From an uncultured Oceanospirillales bacterium (GTDB taxonomy: Bacteria > Pseudomonadota > Gammaproteobacteria > Xanthomonadales > SZUA-36), in NCBI GenBank assembly GCA_913055655.1, contig CAJXKA010000004.1:124001-188000 (forward strand): a DNA stretch of 64,000 bases. The letters are read 5' to 3'. Under the pieces are notes generated by a model. The model made no database searches and had not been told where the DNA came from. It was given only the letters and a program-made list of their open reading frames with translations. How positions within the stretch are numbered: position 1 is the first letter of the stretch; each line of letters starts with the position of its first letter. Below, piece after piece: positions 43,596 through 51,926 of the stretch. Position numbers and translations under genes: made by a program.

Positions 43596-44372
43596 TCAGC
43601 CGGCTTCGGACAGCGTCGCGATGATGGGCGCGCCGTGGGTCACGATCATCGTGTGCTCGAACTGCGCCGACAGGTTGCCCGGGTGCCCGACCAGCGTCCA
43701 GCCGTCTTCGGCCTCGGTGACGTGCGTGCTGCGGGTCGACAGGAACGGCTCGACCGCGATGACCTGGCCGTACTGCAATCGTCGCGTATCGCGGCGCTCG
43801 TAGTAGCTGACAATGCCATCCGGCTCTTCATGCAGGCTGCGGCCGATGCCATGACCGGCCAGGTTGCGGATGGTCCGGAAACCGTTTGATTTCGCAGTCT
43901 TCGCAATGGCATTGCCGATGCCGTTGATCGGCGCCCCGGCGCGAACCTGCTGCATGGCGTTCTCCAGCGCCTGCCGGGTCGCGGCGCACAACCGCGATTT
44001 CAGGTCCGTGATGGGTGGCACCACCATGGTGCCGCCGGTGTCTGCAAAATAGCCGTCCAGCGCCGCGGACACATCCACGTTCACGATGTCGCCCGCCCGG
44101 ATCACGCGCTGGCCGGGTATGCCGTGCGCGGCTTCCTCGTTGACGCTGATGCAGGTCGCGCCTGGAAAGTTGTACATCACCCGGGGCGCTGAACGGGCGC
44201 CCAGGTCTTCGAGCATGTCGGCGCCAAGCTGGTCCAGTTCCAGCGTCGTCATCCCGGGCTCAATCGCGGCCAGCATCGCGTCGCGCACCCGCGCGACCAC
44301 CCGTCCGGCGTTGAGAATGCCGTCAATATCGTCCTGGTTGCCTACCGTCATGGGTTCCCGTCCATTCATCAA
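43596..44372 (-). CDS. map: Methionine aminopeptidase, type I
   Basis: A 258-residue type I methionine aminopeptidase removing initiator Met. The five metal ligands are visible: Asp in IVNVDVSAALDG, Asp in FADTGGTM, His in LAGHGIGRSLHEEP, Glu in VIAVEPF and Glu in AQFEHTMIV. The substrate His is in EEAAHGIPGQ. Length is normal; an ATG seven codons in is an alternative start. It is not next to rpsB, the usual place for the housekeeping gene, so it may be a second copy. Confidence 0.93.
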   Translation of the reverse strand: MMNGREPMTVGNQDDIDGILNAGRVVARVRDAMLAAIEPGMTTLELDQLGADMLEDLGARSAPRVMYNFPGATCISVNEEAAHGIPGQRVIRAGDIVNVDVSAALDGYFADTGGTMVVPPITDLKSRLCAATRQALENAMQQVRAGAPINGIGNAIAKTAKSNGFRTIRNLAGHGIGRSLHEEPDGIVSYYERRDTRRLQYGQVIAVEPFLSTRSTHVTEAEDGWTLVGHPGNLSAQFEHTMIVTHGAPIIATLSEAG

Positions 44373-44447
44373 ACCCGGAGGCCCTCAATATACCCGGGAT
44401 GCCAAGTTTGGGCTGCATTCGATTCACGGCACCGGCATACTTCGCCG

Positions 44448-45266
44448 ATGAACCCGTGGTTACTGCTTTTCCTTGGCCTCGCCGCCATCGTGCTGGCGCT
44501 GTGGATCCCGAACTGGCGCCTGAAGCGCGCGCTCGCCGCGCCGTTCCCGCAGGCGTGGATCGACACGCTGGAGCGCAACATCCAGGTCTACCGCAACCTG
44601 CCCATGCCACTGCGCCTGCAACTGCGCAAGCTGATCAAGCAGTTCCTGCACGAGAAACATTTCGAAGGCGCGGGTGGGCTGGAGATCACCGACGAGATTC
44701 GGCTGACCATCGCGGCCGAGGCATGCATGCTGATCCTGAACCGCGATTCCGGGGTCTACCCGGAGCTGAAGTGGATCATCGTCTACCCCAGCGCGTTTAT
44801 CGTCCAGCATGACCAGATGGATGACGCCGGCGTGATCGACCCGGAGCCGCGCGACCTGCTGGGCGAATCATGGGGCAACGGCAAGGTCATCCTGGCCTGG
44901 GACTCGGTGCTGCGCGGCGCGCAGAACTTCGTCGACGGACAGAACGTGGTTTTACACGAGTTCGCGCACCAGCTGGACGATGAGACCGGCGCCACTGACG
45001 GCGCACCATTGCTCGCCGGCGCCTCCAGTTACCGCAGCTGGGCGCAGGTGTTCAGCCGCGAGTTCGAGGCCCTCCACGACCGCATCCGGCACGGCAAGCG
45101 CTCGCTGATCGACGAGTACGGCGCCACCAACCCGGCCGAGTTCTTCGCCGTGGCCACCGAGACGTTTTTTGAGAAACCGCGGCAGATGGCCAAACACCAT
45201 GCCGAGCTATTCGAGGTCATGGCCCGCTACTACCGCGTGGACCCGCGCGAGTGGCGTGCCGACTAA
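44448..45266 (+). CDS. mtfA: MtfA-like zinc peptidase (M90)
   Basis: A 272-residue protein of the MtfA/M90 family. One N-terminal transmembrane helix (residues about 3-20) is followed by the peptidase domain with the zinc motif VVLHEFAHQLDDETG near residue 166 and the downstream Glu region YGATNPAEFFAVATETFFE near 220. In E. coli, MtfA modulates the Mlc repressor; that link is not evident here. The added membrane anchor is seen in other gammaproteobacterial relatives. Its stop overlaps the next, convergent gene by four bases. Confidence 0.9.
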   Translation: MNPWLLLFLGLAAIVLALWIPNWRLKRALAAPFPQAWIDTLERNIQVYRNLPMPLRLQLRKLIKQFLHEKHFEGAGGLEITDEIRLTIAAEACMLILNRDSGVYPELKWIIVYPSAFIVQHDQMDDAGVIDPEPRDLLGESWGNGKVILAWDSVLRGAQNFVDGQNVVLHEFAHQLDDETGATDGAPLLAGASSYRSWAQVFSREFEALHDRIRHGKRSLIDEYGATNPAEFFAVATETFFEKPRQMAKHHAELFEVMARYYRVDPREWRAD

Positions 45267-45757
45267 AGGCACCCTGCACGATCGACAATCGAGTTCGCGT
45301 GCGTCAGCAGTCGCAGCAGGTTGGCATTCGCGTACGCTTCAAGGGATTGCCAGGCCTCGGTGTTCGGCGCCGGTGAGTCCAACGCCGCCTCCAGGTAGTC
45401 CGCAAGACGGTCCAGCCCGGTTCGTGTGCTCGCTACCGTATCAGGCCCTGTTCCGGTCGGCGAAGCAGCGCCAATCTCGCCAAGCGATGCCGAAAGTGCC
45501 CGAAACGGCGCCGGCCCCGGCACGCCCATCGATTCGCCGATGGCGCGCAGGTTGCGGCCCTCGGTGGGCACGATCGAAATGATCGCCTGGGAATGCCGCA
45601 TGGCCTCCGCCAGCTGCGCGGAAACTTCGGCAGGGCAATCTTCCTTCTCAACGCTGTCATCGCAGGCGACGAGCAAGCTGGCCAGCAAGCCAGCGATCAA
45701 GAATCGCGGCCACGTGCCGGCATGTCGCCGCGAGCCCCTGCTTGCCGGTTCAGCCAT
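45263..45757 (-). CDS. Hypothetical lipoprotein
   Basis: A 164-residue protein with a basic N-terminus and a lipoprotein signal ending in the lipobox LASLLVAC near residue 32. The mature part is helical and acidic, with cysteines near residues 41 and 163. No domain recognised. It converges with mtfA (four-base overlap) and is divergent from the MscS gene at 45835, with about 77 bases between. Coding character and lipobox support a real gene. Confidence 0.65.
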   Translation of the reverse strand: MAEPASRGSRRHAGTWPRFLIAGLLASLLVACDDSVEKEDCPAEVSAQLAEAMRHSQAIISIVPTEGRNLRAIGESMGVPGPAPFRALSASLGEIGAASPTGTGPDTVASTRTGLDRLADYLEAALDSPAPNTEAWQSLEAYANANLLRLLTHANSIVDRAGCL

Positions 45758-45834
45758 CGGCGAATGATAGACGCATATGGCATCGGCGGTTGGCTTAAAT
45801 TAGGATTCATGGAACATTCCGGAGCCTGGCCCGC

Positions 45835-47514
45835 ATGACACACCGTAAATATTTCACCGCGCTGTTGATCACGGTCTTCGTGTTGCTGTCCGGCGCCATG
45901 GGCCTGCCGGTCACCGCCCTTGCGCAGGACAGCGATCACTCGTCCGTCATGGCCGACCCGGATTCCCCGGCAATCGACACGGCGCCGGTCCGGGTTGACG
46001 GTGAGGTGCTTTTTCACGTCCGCGGGGTGACTGCATTCCCGGCCGAGACGCGCGCGGCGAAAATCCGGCGCAACATTCTAAGCATCGCCAGGGATGACAG
46101 TTTTGACGTCGCTGACCTGGGGATGATCAAACGCGACGGTCACCTGATCCTGCGGGCCGGTGAGCTGGAAATACTGACGCTGGTACAGGCGGACGCCGAA
46201 AGCGAACAGGCCCCGCTCGATGTGCTGGCAAGGGTGACCCGCGACCGCATCGCCAGTGCGATCACCCACTACCGGGAAGACCGTACGCCCAGCGCGTTGC
46301 GCAAATCCGCCCTTTACCTGGTGCTGCTGACGATCGCCCTGGCCGCGCTGATCTGGCTGCTTGGGCACCTGAAACGCTGGCTCACGAAGGTGATGGAGCG
46401 GCGTATTTCCGCGGGCATCCGGGAAATCGAGCGAAAATCGCGGCGCCTGCTGAGCCGCCAGCACCTGTGGGGCCTGTTTGACGGCCTGCTGAAAGGCTCC
46501 TACGTCCTGCTGCTCGCCATCATCATCTTCACCTACATCGACTCGGTCCTGGGTGTTTTCCCATGGACCCGGGGAGCGGCGAAGTGGCTCCTGGACATGG
46601 TGACTACCCCGCTGCTGAGCATGGGTCGAAGCCTGGTCGCGTCGCTGCCGGACCTGTTTTTCCTGGCCATCCTGTTCCTGGTTGTCCGGGCCATCCTGCG
46701 CTTCCTGAAGATGTTCTTCCAGGCGGTTGGGCGGCGGCAGATCGTATTGCCGAATTTCGACAACGACTGGGCCATGCCCACGTACCGCCTGGTCCGGCTC
46801 ATGGTCATCGCCTTCTCGCTGGTGATCGCCTACCCCTATATCCCGGGCTCCGAATCCGCCGCCTTCAAGGGCGTGTCGCTGTTCCTGGGCGTCGTGGTGT
46901 CGCTGGGTTCGACCTCTTTCATCTCGAACATGATCGCCGGCCTGTCGATGACCTATCGCGGCGCCTACCGCGAGGGCGAGTGGGTGAAGATCGGCGACCA
47001 GGAAGGCAAGGTGGAGGAAATGCGCATGATGGTGATGCGCCTGCGCACCCGCAAGAACGAGTGTGTCACCATTCCGAACTCCGTCATCCTCAACGCCAAT
47101 GTCACCAACTACAGCAACTTCGGCGATTCCGAGGGCATCCTGCTGCACCCGGAAGTCGGCATCGGCTACGACACACCGTGGCGGCTGGTCGAAGCGATGC
47201 TGGTGGAAGCCGCGCACCGCACCGACGGCATCAGGCTGGACCCGGCCCCATTCGTCAACCAGAAAGCCCTGGGCGATTTCGCCATCACCTACGAGCTGAA
47301 TGTCCTGGTCGATGACCCGGCCGTCATGCCCAGGGTGACATCAAACCTGTTCCGCAATATCCAGGACGTGTTCAACGAGAACGACGTCCAGATCATGTCG
47401 CCGGCCTACGAGCACGACCCGGAAACACCGAAGGTGGTGCCGAAAGACCAGTGGGAGATTCCGCTGGTGTCGTCCCGTCGCCCGCCGCCGCCCGGAGAGG
47501 GAGAATCATCCTGA
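45835..47514 (+). CDS. Large mechanosensitive channel (MscS family)
   Basis: A 559-residue MscS-type channel, longer than the minimal family. A signal peptide (cleavage after ALAQ) precedes a periplasmic domain of about 120 residues, then about four to five transmembrane helices between residues 160 and 375. The pore helix region reads GVVVSLGSTSFISNMIAGLSM (about 349-369). The beta domain follows with YREGEWVKIGDQEGKVEEM and TIPNSVILNANVTNYS. The periplasmic extension suggests regulation beyond simple tension. Its 3' end is overlapped by the metallo-hydrolase frame. Confidence 0.9.
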   Translation: MTHRKYFTALLITVFVLLSGAMGLPVTALAQDSDHSSVMADPDSPAIDTAPVRVDGEVLFHVRGVTAFPAETRAAKIRRNILSIARDDSFDVADLGMIKRDGHLILRAGELEILTLVQADAESEQAPLDVLARVTRDRIASAITHYREDRTPSALRKSALYLVLLTIALAALIWLLGHLKRWLTKVMERRISAGIREIERKSRRLLSRQHLWGLFDGLLKGSYVLLLAIIIFTYIDSVLGVFPWTRGAAKWLLDMVTTPLLSMGRSLVASLPDLFFLAILFLVVRAILRFLKMFFQAVGRRQIVLPNFDNDWAMPTYRLVRLMVIAFSLVIAYPYIPGSESAAFKGVSLFLGVVVSLGSTSFISNMIAGLSMTYRGAYREGEWVKIGDQEGKVEEMRMMVMRLRTRKNECVTIPNSVILNANVTNYSNFGDSEGILLHPEVGIGYDTPWRLVEAMLVEAAHRTDGIRLDPAPFVNQKALGDFAITYELNVLVDDPAVMPRVTSNLFRNIQDVFNENDVQIMSPAYEHDPETPKVVPKDQWEIPLVSSRRPPPPGEGESS

Positions 47515-48452
47515 ACCATTCCACCCGCCTGGCGCTTGCGTGCGCGCTGCTCACCAGCGGTGCCGCGCTCGCCGATACGCTGGTCATGGACACGCCGCAT
47601 GAGTGTTCATCATGCGATGGCTGGAATGAGCCGGTCGCGCCGTTCAGGATTCACGGCAATACCTGGTATGTCGGCACTGCCGGCCTGTCCGCGCTGCTGG
47701 TCGTGGGCAAACACCGCGACGGCCGTGACGCCCTGGTGCTGCTGGACGGCGCGCTGACACAGTCGGCGCCGCTGATCGCCCGGAACATCGAGTCCCTGGG
47801 CCATTCCCTCGACGATATCGAGGTGATCCTGAATTCGCACACCCATTTCGACCACGCGGGCGGTATCGCCGCCCTGCAGCGTGCAAGCGGCGCGCGGGTA
47901 GTCGCCAGCGCCCAGGCGGCCGGGGCACTGCGCACGGGCCAGGTTGACGCGCATGACCCGCAGGCGGGCTACGCCCCGGCGAACGGCTTCCCGCCCGTTG
48001 AAAACGTTGAGACCCTGGCGGACGGGGGTGTACTGGACGTCGGCGACCTGGCCCTGACCCTGAACTGGACGCCGGGACACGCGCCGGGCAGTACCAGCTG
48101 GAGCTGGCGCTCCTGCGAGGACGGCGCGTGCATAAACGTGATCTACGTTGACAGCATGGGGCCGGTGTCTTCCGAAGGTTTCCGCTTTTCCGACCCGGTC
48201 GACGCGTTCAATGGCGCCAGCACGGCGGACATGCTGCGCGAAAGCATTGAATTCCTCTCGGGATTCGACTGTGGCGTCCTGATCGCCTCGCACCCGTTCT
48301 ATTTCGACATGGACGCCAGGCTGGCGGCGATTGAAGCCGGGGCGGAAGACAACCCGTTCATCGACCCGGCCGCGTGCCGGGCGCGCGCGGACGGCTTCGC
48401 CGCCGCGCTGGACGAGCGACTGGCGCGCGAGTCCGCCGAAGCGACCCCGTAA
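47451..48452 (+). CDS. Subclass B3-like metallo-beta-lactamase fold hydrolase
   Basis: A secreted MBL-fold enzyme. Zinc ligands are visible as NSHTHFDHAGG (about residue 127), the His of TPGHAPGSTSW and the His of IASHPFYFD, the arrangement of subclass B3 beta-lactamases and relatives. The only ATG in frame (47451) lies 64 bases inside the MscS gene and would put 25 residues before the signal peptide. A CTG at 47511, preceded by GGAGAGGGAG and overlapping the MscS stop as CTGA, would place the signal (NHSTRLALACALLTSGAALA) at the N-terminus. Antibiotic activity is not implied by fold alone. Confidence 0.82.
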   Translation: MGDSAGVVPSPAAARRGRIILNHSTRLALACALLTSGAALADTLVMDTPHECSSCDGWNEPVAPFRIHGNTWYVGTAGLSALLVVGKHRDGRDALVLLDGALTQSAPLIARNIESLGHSLDDIEVILNSHTHFDHAGGIAALQRASGARVVASAQAAGALRTGQVDAHDPQAGYAPANGFPPVENVETLADGGVLDVGDLALTLNWTPGHAPGSTSWSWRSCEDGACINVIYVDSMGPVSSEGFRFSDPVDAFNGASTADMLRESIEFLSGFDCGVLIASHPFYFDMDARLAAIEAGAEDNPFIDPAACRARADGFAAALDERLARESAEATP

Positions 48453-48465
48453 TCGCCGCGGCGGC

Positions 48466-48786
48466 TCAGGCCAGTTTCAACCCGATAATACCGGCAAGGA
48501 TCAGGCCGATGCTGGCCATGCGCACCAGGTTGACGGGGTCATTGAACAGGATGATGCCCAGGATCACGGTGCCCACCGCGCCTACGCCGACCCACACGGC
48601 GTAGGCGGTGCCTACCGGCAGCGATTTCATCGCCACCGCCAATAGCCAGACGCTGACCAGCATGGCCGCCAGCGTACCGATGGTCGGCAACGGCCGCGTG
48701 AATCCATCGGTGTACTTCAGGCCGATGGCCCAGACCATTTCGAATAATCCCGCGATCAGCAGGATCCACCAGGCTGACTGGCTCAC
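48466..48786 (-). CDS. sugE: SugE-type small multidrug resistance protein
   Basis: A 106-residue SMR-family protein with four transmembrane helices. The essential Glu is in the first helix ([18 protein letters not shown]). [20 protein letters not shown] is typical of the SugE/Gdx branch, whose characterised members export guanidinium. It is 14 bases downstream of the META lipoprotein gene, so there is no room for a guanidine riboswitch of its own. Quaternary ammonium export is the alternative. Confidence 0.9.
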   Translation of the reverse strand: MSQSAWWILLIAGLFEMVWAIGLKYTDGFTRPLPTIGTLAAMLVSVWLLAVAMKSLPVGTAYAVWVGVGAVGTVILGIILFNDPVNLVRMASIGLILAGIIGLKLA

Positions 48787-48800
48787 GGTGCGCCCCCGGG

Positions 48801-49358
48801 CTAGTCGGCAAGCGGCTCGAATTCGAGTATCGAACCGTCGGCCATGGTGGCCAGGTACAGGTTGCCATCACGCATCGTGTAGGTCCGGACATACTCCAGT
48901 TCGCGGACGAACTGGTCGTGGATGGAGCCCGGCGGGCACATGGCGCGGGTCAGCGCCAGCGGCCCGAACGTCACCCGGCCGGCGGAAGGTGATTCCCAGC
49001 TGCCGGCGCCGCGATTACAGTCCACCTGCATGTTGGCACTGCCGTCGGCATTGAAGGTGATCGAATAGGCGGTATCGGCTGCCGGTTCGGCCACGCTGTC
49101 GTCCATGGACTGGATCTTCACCAGCGTCCAGGACGTCCCGTCGAGTTCAGAGCCCGTTCCGGTCTCAGTGTCCGTCTCCCCCGCCGCTTCCGGCGGTGCG
49201 CCGGGTGGCGACGCTGGCGCTGGCGCTTGCGATGTGTCGGGGGCAGTGTCAGGTGTCGCGGCGGTGGTTGTGCTTTCGCTCTCGTCGCCCGAGCAGGCCA
49301 TCAACGCCAGCGCCATCATTGAAACGGCCAGTGTTCTCCCGAAAATTTGCAGATACAT
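48801..49358 (-). CDS. META-domain lipoprotein
   Basis: A 185-residue lipoprotein. I start at the ATG at 49358, with GGAG six bases before it, rather than 14 codons upstream. The lipobox is ALALMAC near residue 20, followed by a low-complexity Thr/Ala/Pro/Glu linker to about residue 73. The C-terminal half is a META (HslJ-like) domain: [11 protein letters not shown], then [22 protein letters not shown] and the later [11 protein letters not shown] with [17 protein letters not shown]. Function of META domains is not firmly known. It precedes sugE. Confidence 0.82.
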   Translation of the reverse strand: MYLQIFGRTLAVSMMALALMACSGDESESTTTAATPDTAPDTSQAPAPASPPGAPPEAAGETDTETGTGSELDGTSWTLVKIQSMDDSVAEPAADTAYSITFNADGSANMQVDCNRGAGSWESPSAGRVTFGPLALTRAMCPPGSIHDQFVRELEYVRTYTMRDGNLYLATMADGSILEFEPLAD

Positions 49359-49548
49359 TTCATTCTCCCGGACACCCAGATTGGAATGGAAAGGATACAC
49401 GAGAGCCGGCGTGTATCGATTCTGCTTTTAGTGAGTTTTAATGACCAGGCGGTCGCGATAGTGTTCAATGGTCAAACACGGTTGTGACTGCTATCCGGCA
49501 ATTGAAAATTGTTTACAGTCAAGAGCGACACTGTAGAGAGAGTATGAA

Positions 49549-49833
49549 ATGAAAACCCCTGGAAAAGATGACGGCACCGTACAGGTACTCCTGGACCGCC
49601 TGAACAACTGGCGCCTGCCGCGGGCGCTCGAACTCAAGGAACGTGTCGACCGGGGTGAAACCCTGGTCGAGGCGGACGTGGCCTTCCTGAAGCGGGTCTT
49701 TGAAGATGCCAACCATGCCCGGACCATTGCCGCCAAGCACACGGAACTGCAGCCGTTGATCGACAAGCTGAGCAGCCTTTATGGCGATATTACGAAGAAG
49801 GCGCTGGAGAATGAGCAAGCACGTAAAAAATAA
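49549..49833 (+). CDS. Small helical protein upstream of ppk2
   Basis: A 94-residue soluble, highly charged, mostly helical protein: LLDRLNNWRLPRALELKERVDRG, then VAFLKRVFEDAN and a C-terminal helix ending ALENEQARKK. No signal peptide. Similar small proteins are, from memory, found near PPK2 genes, but no function is known to me. It overlaps the ppk2 start by 23 bases, implying coupled translation and possibly a partner role. The preceding 49359-49548 holds a promoter region without a gene. Confidence 0.7.
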   Translation: MKTPGKDDGTVQVLLDRLNNWRLPRALELKERVDRGETLVEADVAFLKRVFEDANHARTIAAKHTELQPLIDKLSSLYGDITKKALENEQARKK

Positions 49834-50611
49834 GGGCGACAAACTTTCCCGCAAGGATTACGAAAAAGCCCTGCACAAGCTGCATATCGAGCTTGTCAGG
49901 CTGCAGGAGTGGGTTGTCCACGCCGGTCTTAAAGTATGCGTCGTTTTCGAGGGGCGGGACACGGCCGGTAAGGGGGGCACGATCAAGGCGATCATGCAGC
50001 GGGTCAGTCCCCGGGTGTTCCGCGTCCACGCCCTGCCCGCGCCCACGGAGCGCGAAAAGTCGCAGATGTACATGCAGCGTTATTTCAATCACCTGCCGGC
50101 GGCCGGTGAAATCACCATTTTCGACCGCAGTTGGTACAACCGGGCGGGCGTTGAGCGGGTTATGGGCTTTTGCGATATGGACGAGGTCCGTCACTTCCTT
50201 AACGTGGCGCCCAAGGTCGAGCAGGCGATGGTCGACTCCGGCATCATCCTGCTCAAGTACTGGCTGGAGGTCAGCCAGGAAGAACAGACCCGGCGACTGA
50301 TGGCGCGGGTCGACGATGGTCGCAAGACCTGGAAGCTTTCACCGATGGACCTGAAGTCCTACAGCCGCTGGTATGACTACTCCAGGGCCAGGGACGACAT
50401 GCTCCGGTTTACCGATACACCGTATGCGCCGTGGCACGTGGTGCCCAGCGATGACAAGCGGCGGGCGCGCCTGAACCTGATCAGCCACCTGCTGGACAGC
50501 GTGCCATACGAAGCGCTGCCGCACGATGAGGTGGAATTGCCTGAACGGCAGGGTGCCGACGATTACGTCGACATCGACTGGTCTTCGAAACAGGTGCCGC
50601 AGCGGTACTGA
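49811..50611 (+). CDS. ppk2: Polyphosphate kinase 2
   Basis: A 266-residue PPK2 that transfers phosphate between polyphosphate and nucleoside di- or monophosphates. Walker A is CVVFEGRDTAGKGGTIKAI (about residues 39-57), Walker B is TIFDRSWYNRAGVERVMGF, and the lid region is KTWKLSPMDLKSYSRWYDY. All catalytic residues are present. The frame opens at 49781, but the ATG at 49811 gives the normal N-terminus (SKHVKNKGDKLSRKDYEKAL). The last 49 bases overlap an antisense lipoprotein gene. Class I versus II cannot be decided without alignment. Confidence 0.94.
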   Translation: MSKHVKNKGDKLSRKDYEKALHKLHIELVRLQEWVVHAGLKVCVVFEGRDTAGKGGTIKAIMQRVSPRVFRVHALPAPTEREKSQMYMQRYFNHLPAAGEITIFDRSWYNRAGVERVMGFCDMDEVRHFLNVAPKVEQAMVDSGIILLKYWLEVSQEEQTRRLMARVDDGRKTWKLSPMDLKSYSRWYDYSRARDDMLRFTDTPYAPWHVVPSDDKRRARLNLISHLLDSVPYEALPHDEVELPERQGADDYVDIDWSSKQVPQRY

Positions 50612-50778
50612 GCGCCGCCAGGCGGCGCGGGTGCAGAATCCACCGGTGCCGGTGTGGCAGGCGTTTCAGCCGTGGTGGCGGTTTGCGCAACGGTTACTTC
50701 CTCACCGGAAGAACAGGCGACCATTAATACCGCGCTTACGGTTAAAACACCGATCATTCGAAGCGTGAATTTTACCAT
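50563..50778 (-). CDS. Very small lipoprotein, antisense to the ppk2 3' end
   Basis: A 71-residue protein with a strong lipoprotein signal: MVKFTLRMIG, hydrophobic run, lipobox VLMVAC near residue 22. It continues into a Thr/Ala/Pro-rich linker and a Cys pair (YRCGTC) near the C-terminus. An AGGAG ribosome site sits about eight bases before the ATG. The stop lies inside ppk2, a 49-base convergent overlap. Small size leaves doubt, but signal and ribosome site together support it. Function unknown. Confidence 0.6.
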   Translation of the reverse strand: MVKFTLRMIGVLTVSAVLMVACSSGEEVTVAQTATTAETPATPAPVDSAPAPPGGAQYRCGTCFEDQSMST

Positions 50779-50850
50779 TCCGAATCTCCTGTTCAGGGGA
50801 CCAAGGCAGTCTTACATCACAGTGCTTGCACGTCGTACCGCGATTGGGCT

Positions 50851-51747
50851 TCAGGTGCTCGGTTCGAACGCAAAGCCGCCCTTCGCCAATTCGTGGCGGC
50901 TTTGTTCAAACCCCTGTGACGGCAATATCGCCGACACCTGGTCGGCAAGTTCCGGCCAACGCTCCAGGATGTCTTCGGCGGCGTCGCTCACGTCGGCTAT
51001 GTGTATTCCCTGGGTCATCCCAATAAGTGCCAGTTCGAAACTTCCGGCCCCGGCGCAGAGGATCGCTCGGTTCGGGGCGTTCTCGGCCACCAGCGCGAGG
51101 ACGGCGGAGCTGACCTGTTCACACCGCAACTCCGCCAATTGATCCTCCGGCAGGATATCTTCCATCATGCGCGTGGCGGCCGTTGGCGCCAGGCAATTGA
51201 CCCGGATGTCGTACTTGGCACCCTCGATGCCGAGCGACTGCATGAATCCGACCAGCGCCATTTTCGCGGCGCCGTAGTTGGACTGACCGAAATTTCCCCA
51301 TAGCCCTGAGGACGACGTTGTCAGAACGATACGCCCGTAACCCCGCTCGCGCATCGAATTCCACACCGCCCTGGTGCAATGCACCGAACCCATCACGTGC
51401 ACCTCCATTACCAGGCGGAAATCTTCCAGGCTCATATTCGCGAACGACTTGTCGCGAAGGATTCCCGCGTTGTTGACCAGGATGTCGACGCCGCCATGGT
51501 GCCGCCGTACATCATCAGCCATCTGCTCGACAAAGCCGATGTCGGTCACCGAACCGATTGCGGACATTGCCTGCCCACCCGCGGCCCGAATCGCCTCCGC
51601 CACGTTCTCGGCTTCTTCACCGAGATCGTTCACGCAGAGCGTGGCACCGCGTGCCGCGAGCGCCAGCGCGTGCGCTTTTCCGAGACCCACACCTGCGCCG
51701 GTGACGATGGCGACTTTGCCGGTCAGATCAATTTTACCGTCGTGCAT
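50851..51747 (-). CDS. SDR-family 3-hydroxyacyl-CoA dehydrogenase-like protein
   Basis: A 298-residue short-chain dehydrogenase. The cofactor motif is VAIVTGAGVGLGKAHALALAARG, then VNDLG and VNNAGILRDKSF. The catalytic Ser lies in LTTSSSGLWGNFGQSNYGAAKMAL together with Tyr and Lys. The wording VNDLG and ILRDKSF is typical of the peroxisomal multifunctional-enzyme type 2 dehydrogenase module, acting on 3-hydroxyacyl-CoA or steroid-type substrates. It is divergent from the TonB receptor and probably belongs to the same catabolic cluster. Confidence 0.87.
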   Translation of the reverse strand: MHDGKIDLTGKVAIVTGAGVGLGKAHALALAARGATLCVNDLGEEAENVAEAIRAAGGQAMSAIGSVTDIGFVEQMADDVRRHHGGVDILVNNAGILRDKSFANMSLEDFRLVMEVHVMGSVHCTRAVWNSMRERGYGRIVLTTSSSGLWGNFGQSNYGAAKMALVGFMQSLGIEGAKYDIRVNCLAPTAATRMMEDILPEDQLAELRCEQVSSAVLALVAENAPNRAILCAGAGSFELALIGMTQGIHIADVSDAAEDILERWPELADQVSAILPSQGFEQSRHELAKGGFAFEPST

Positions 51748-51768
51748 TTTTCACTCCCGAATTACTTT

Positions 51769-51806
51769 CATTCACATTCTAGTTAATATTATCTATGATG
51801 TGAGTG
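51769..51806. promoter_or_regulatory. Dyad in the SDR / TonB-receptor divergent promoter region
   Basis: CATTCACAT (51769-51777) and ATGTGAGTG (51798-51806) are inverted copies at eight of nine bases with a 20-base AT-rich spacer. It lies between two divergent genes of a cluster that contains a TetR regulator, so it may be an operator. The spacer is long for a TetR dimer; treat as tentative. Confidence 0.4.
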
Positions 51807-51926
51807 AACAATGTGATATTTGATGAAATCACGACAGGCCGGTGGAGCAAACCACCCAAACCAGATTCACCCAGAGGTGAACGGCTCATTTCCATTGCAA
51901 GATAATCGTCACGAAGGTTGGAGAAC

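Noticed and set aside
48787..48800. A guanidine riboswitch before sugE
   Set aside because: Only 14 bases separate sugE from the upstream gene and no ACGR-loop hairpins are visible there.
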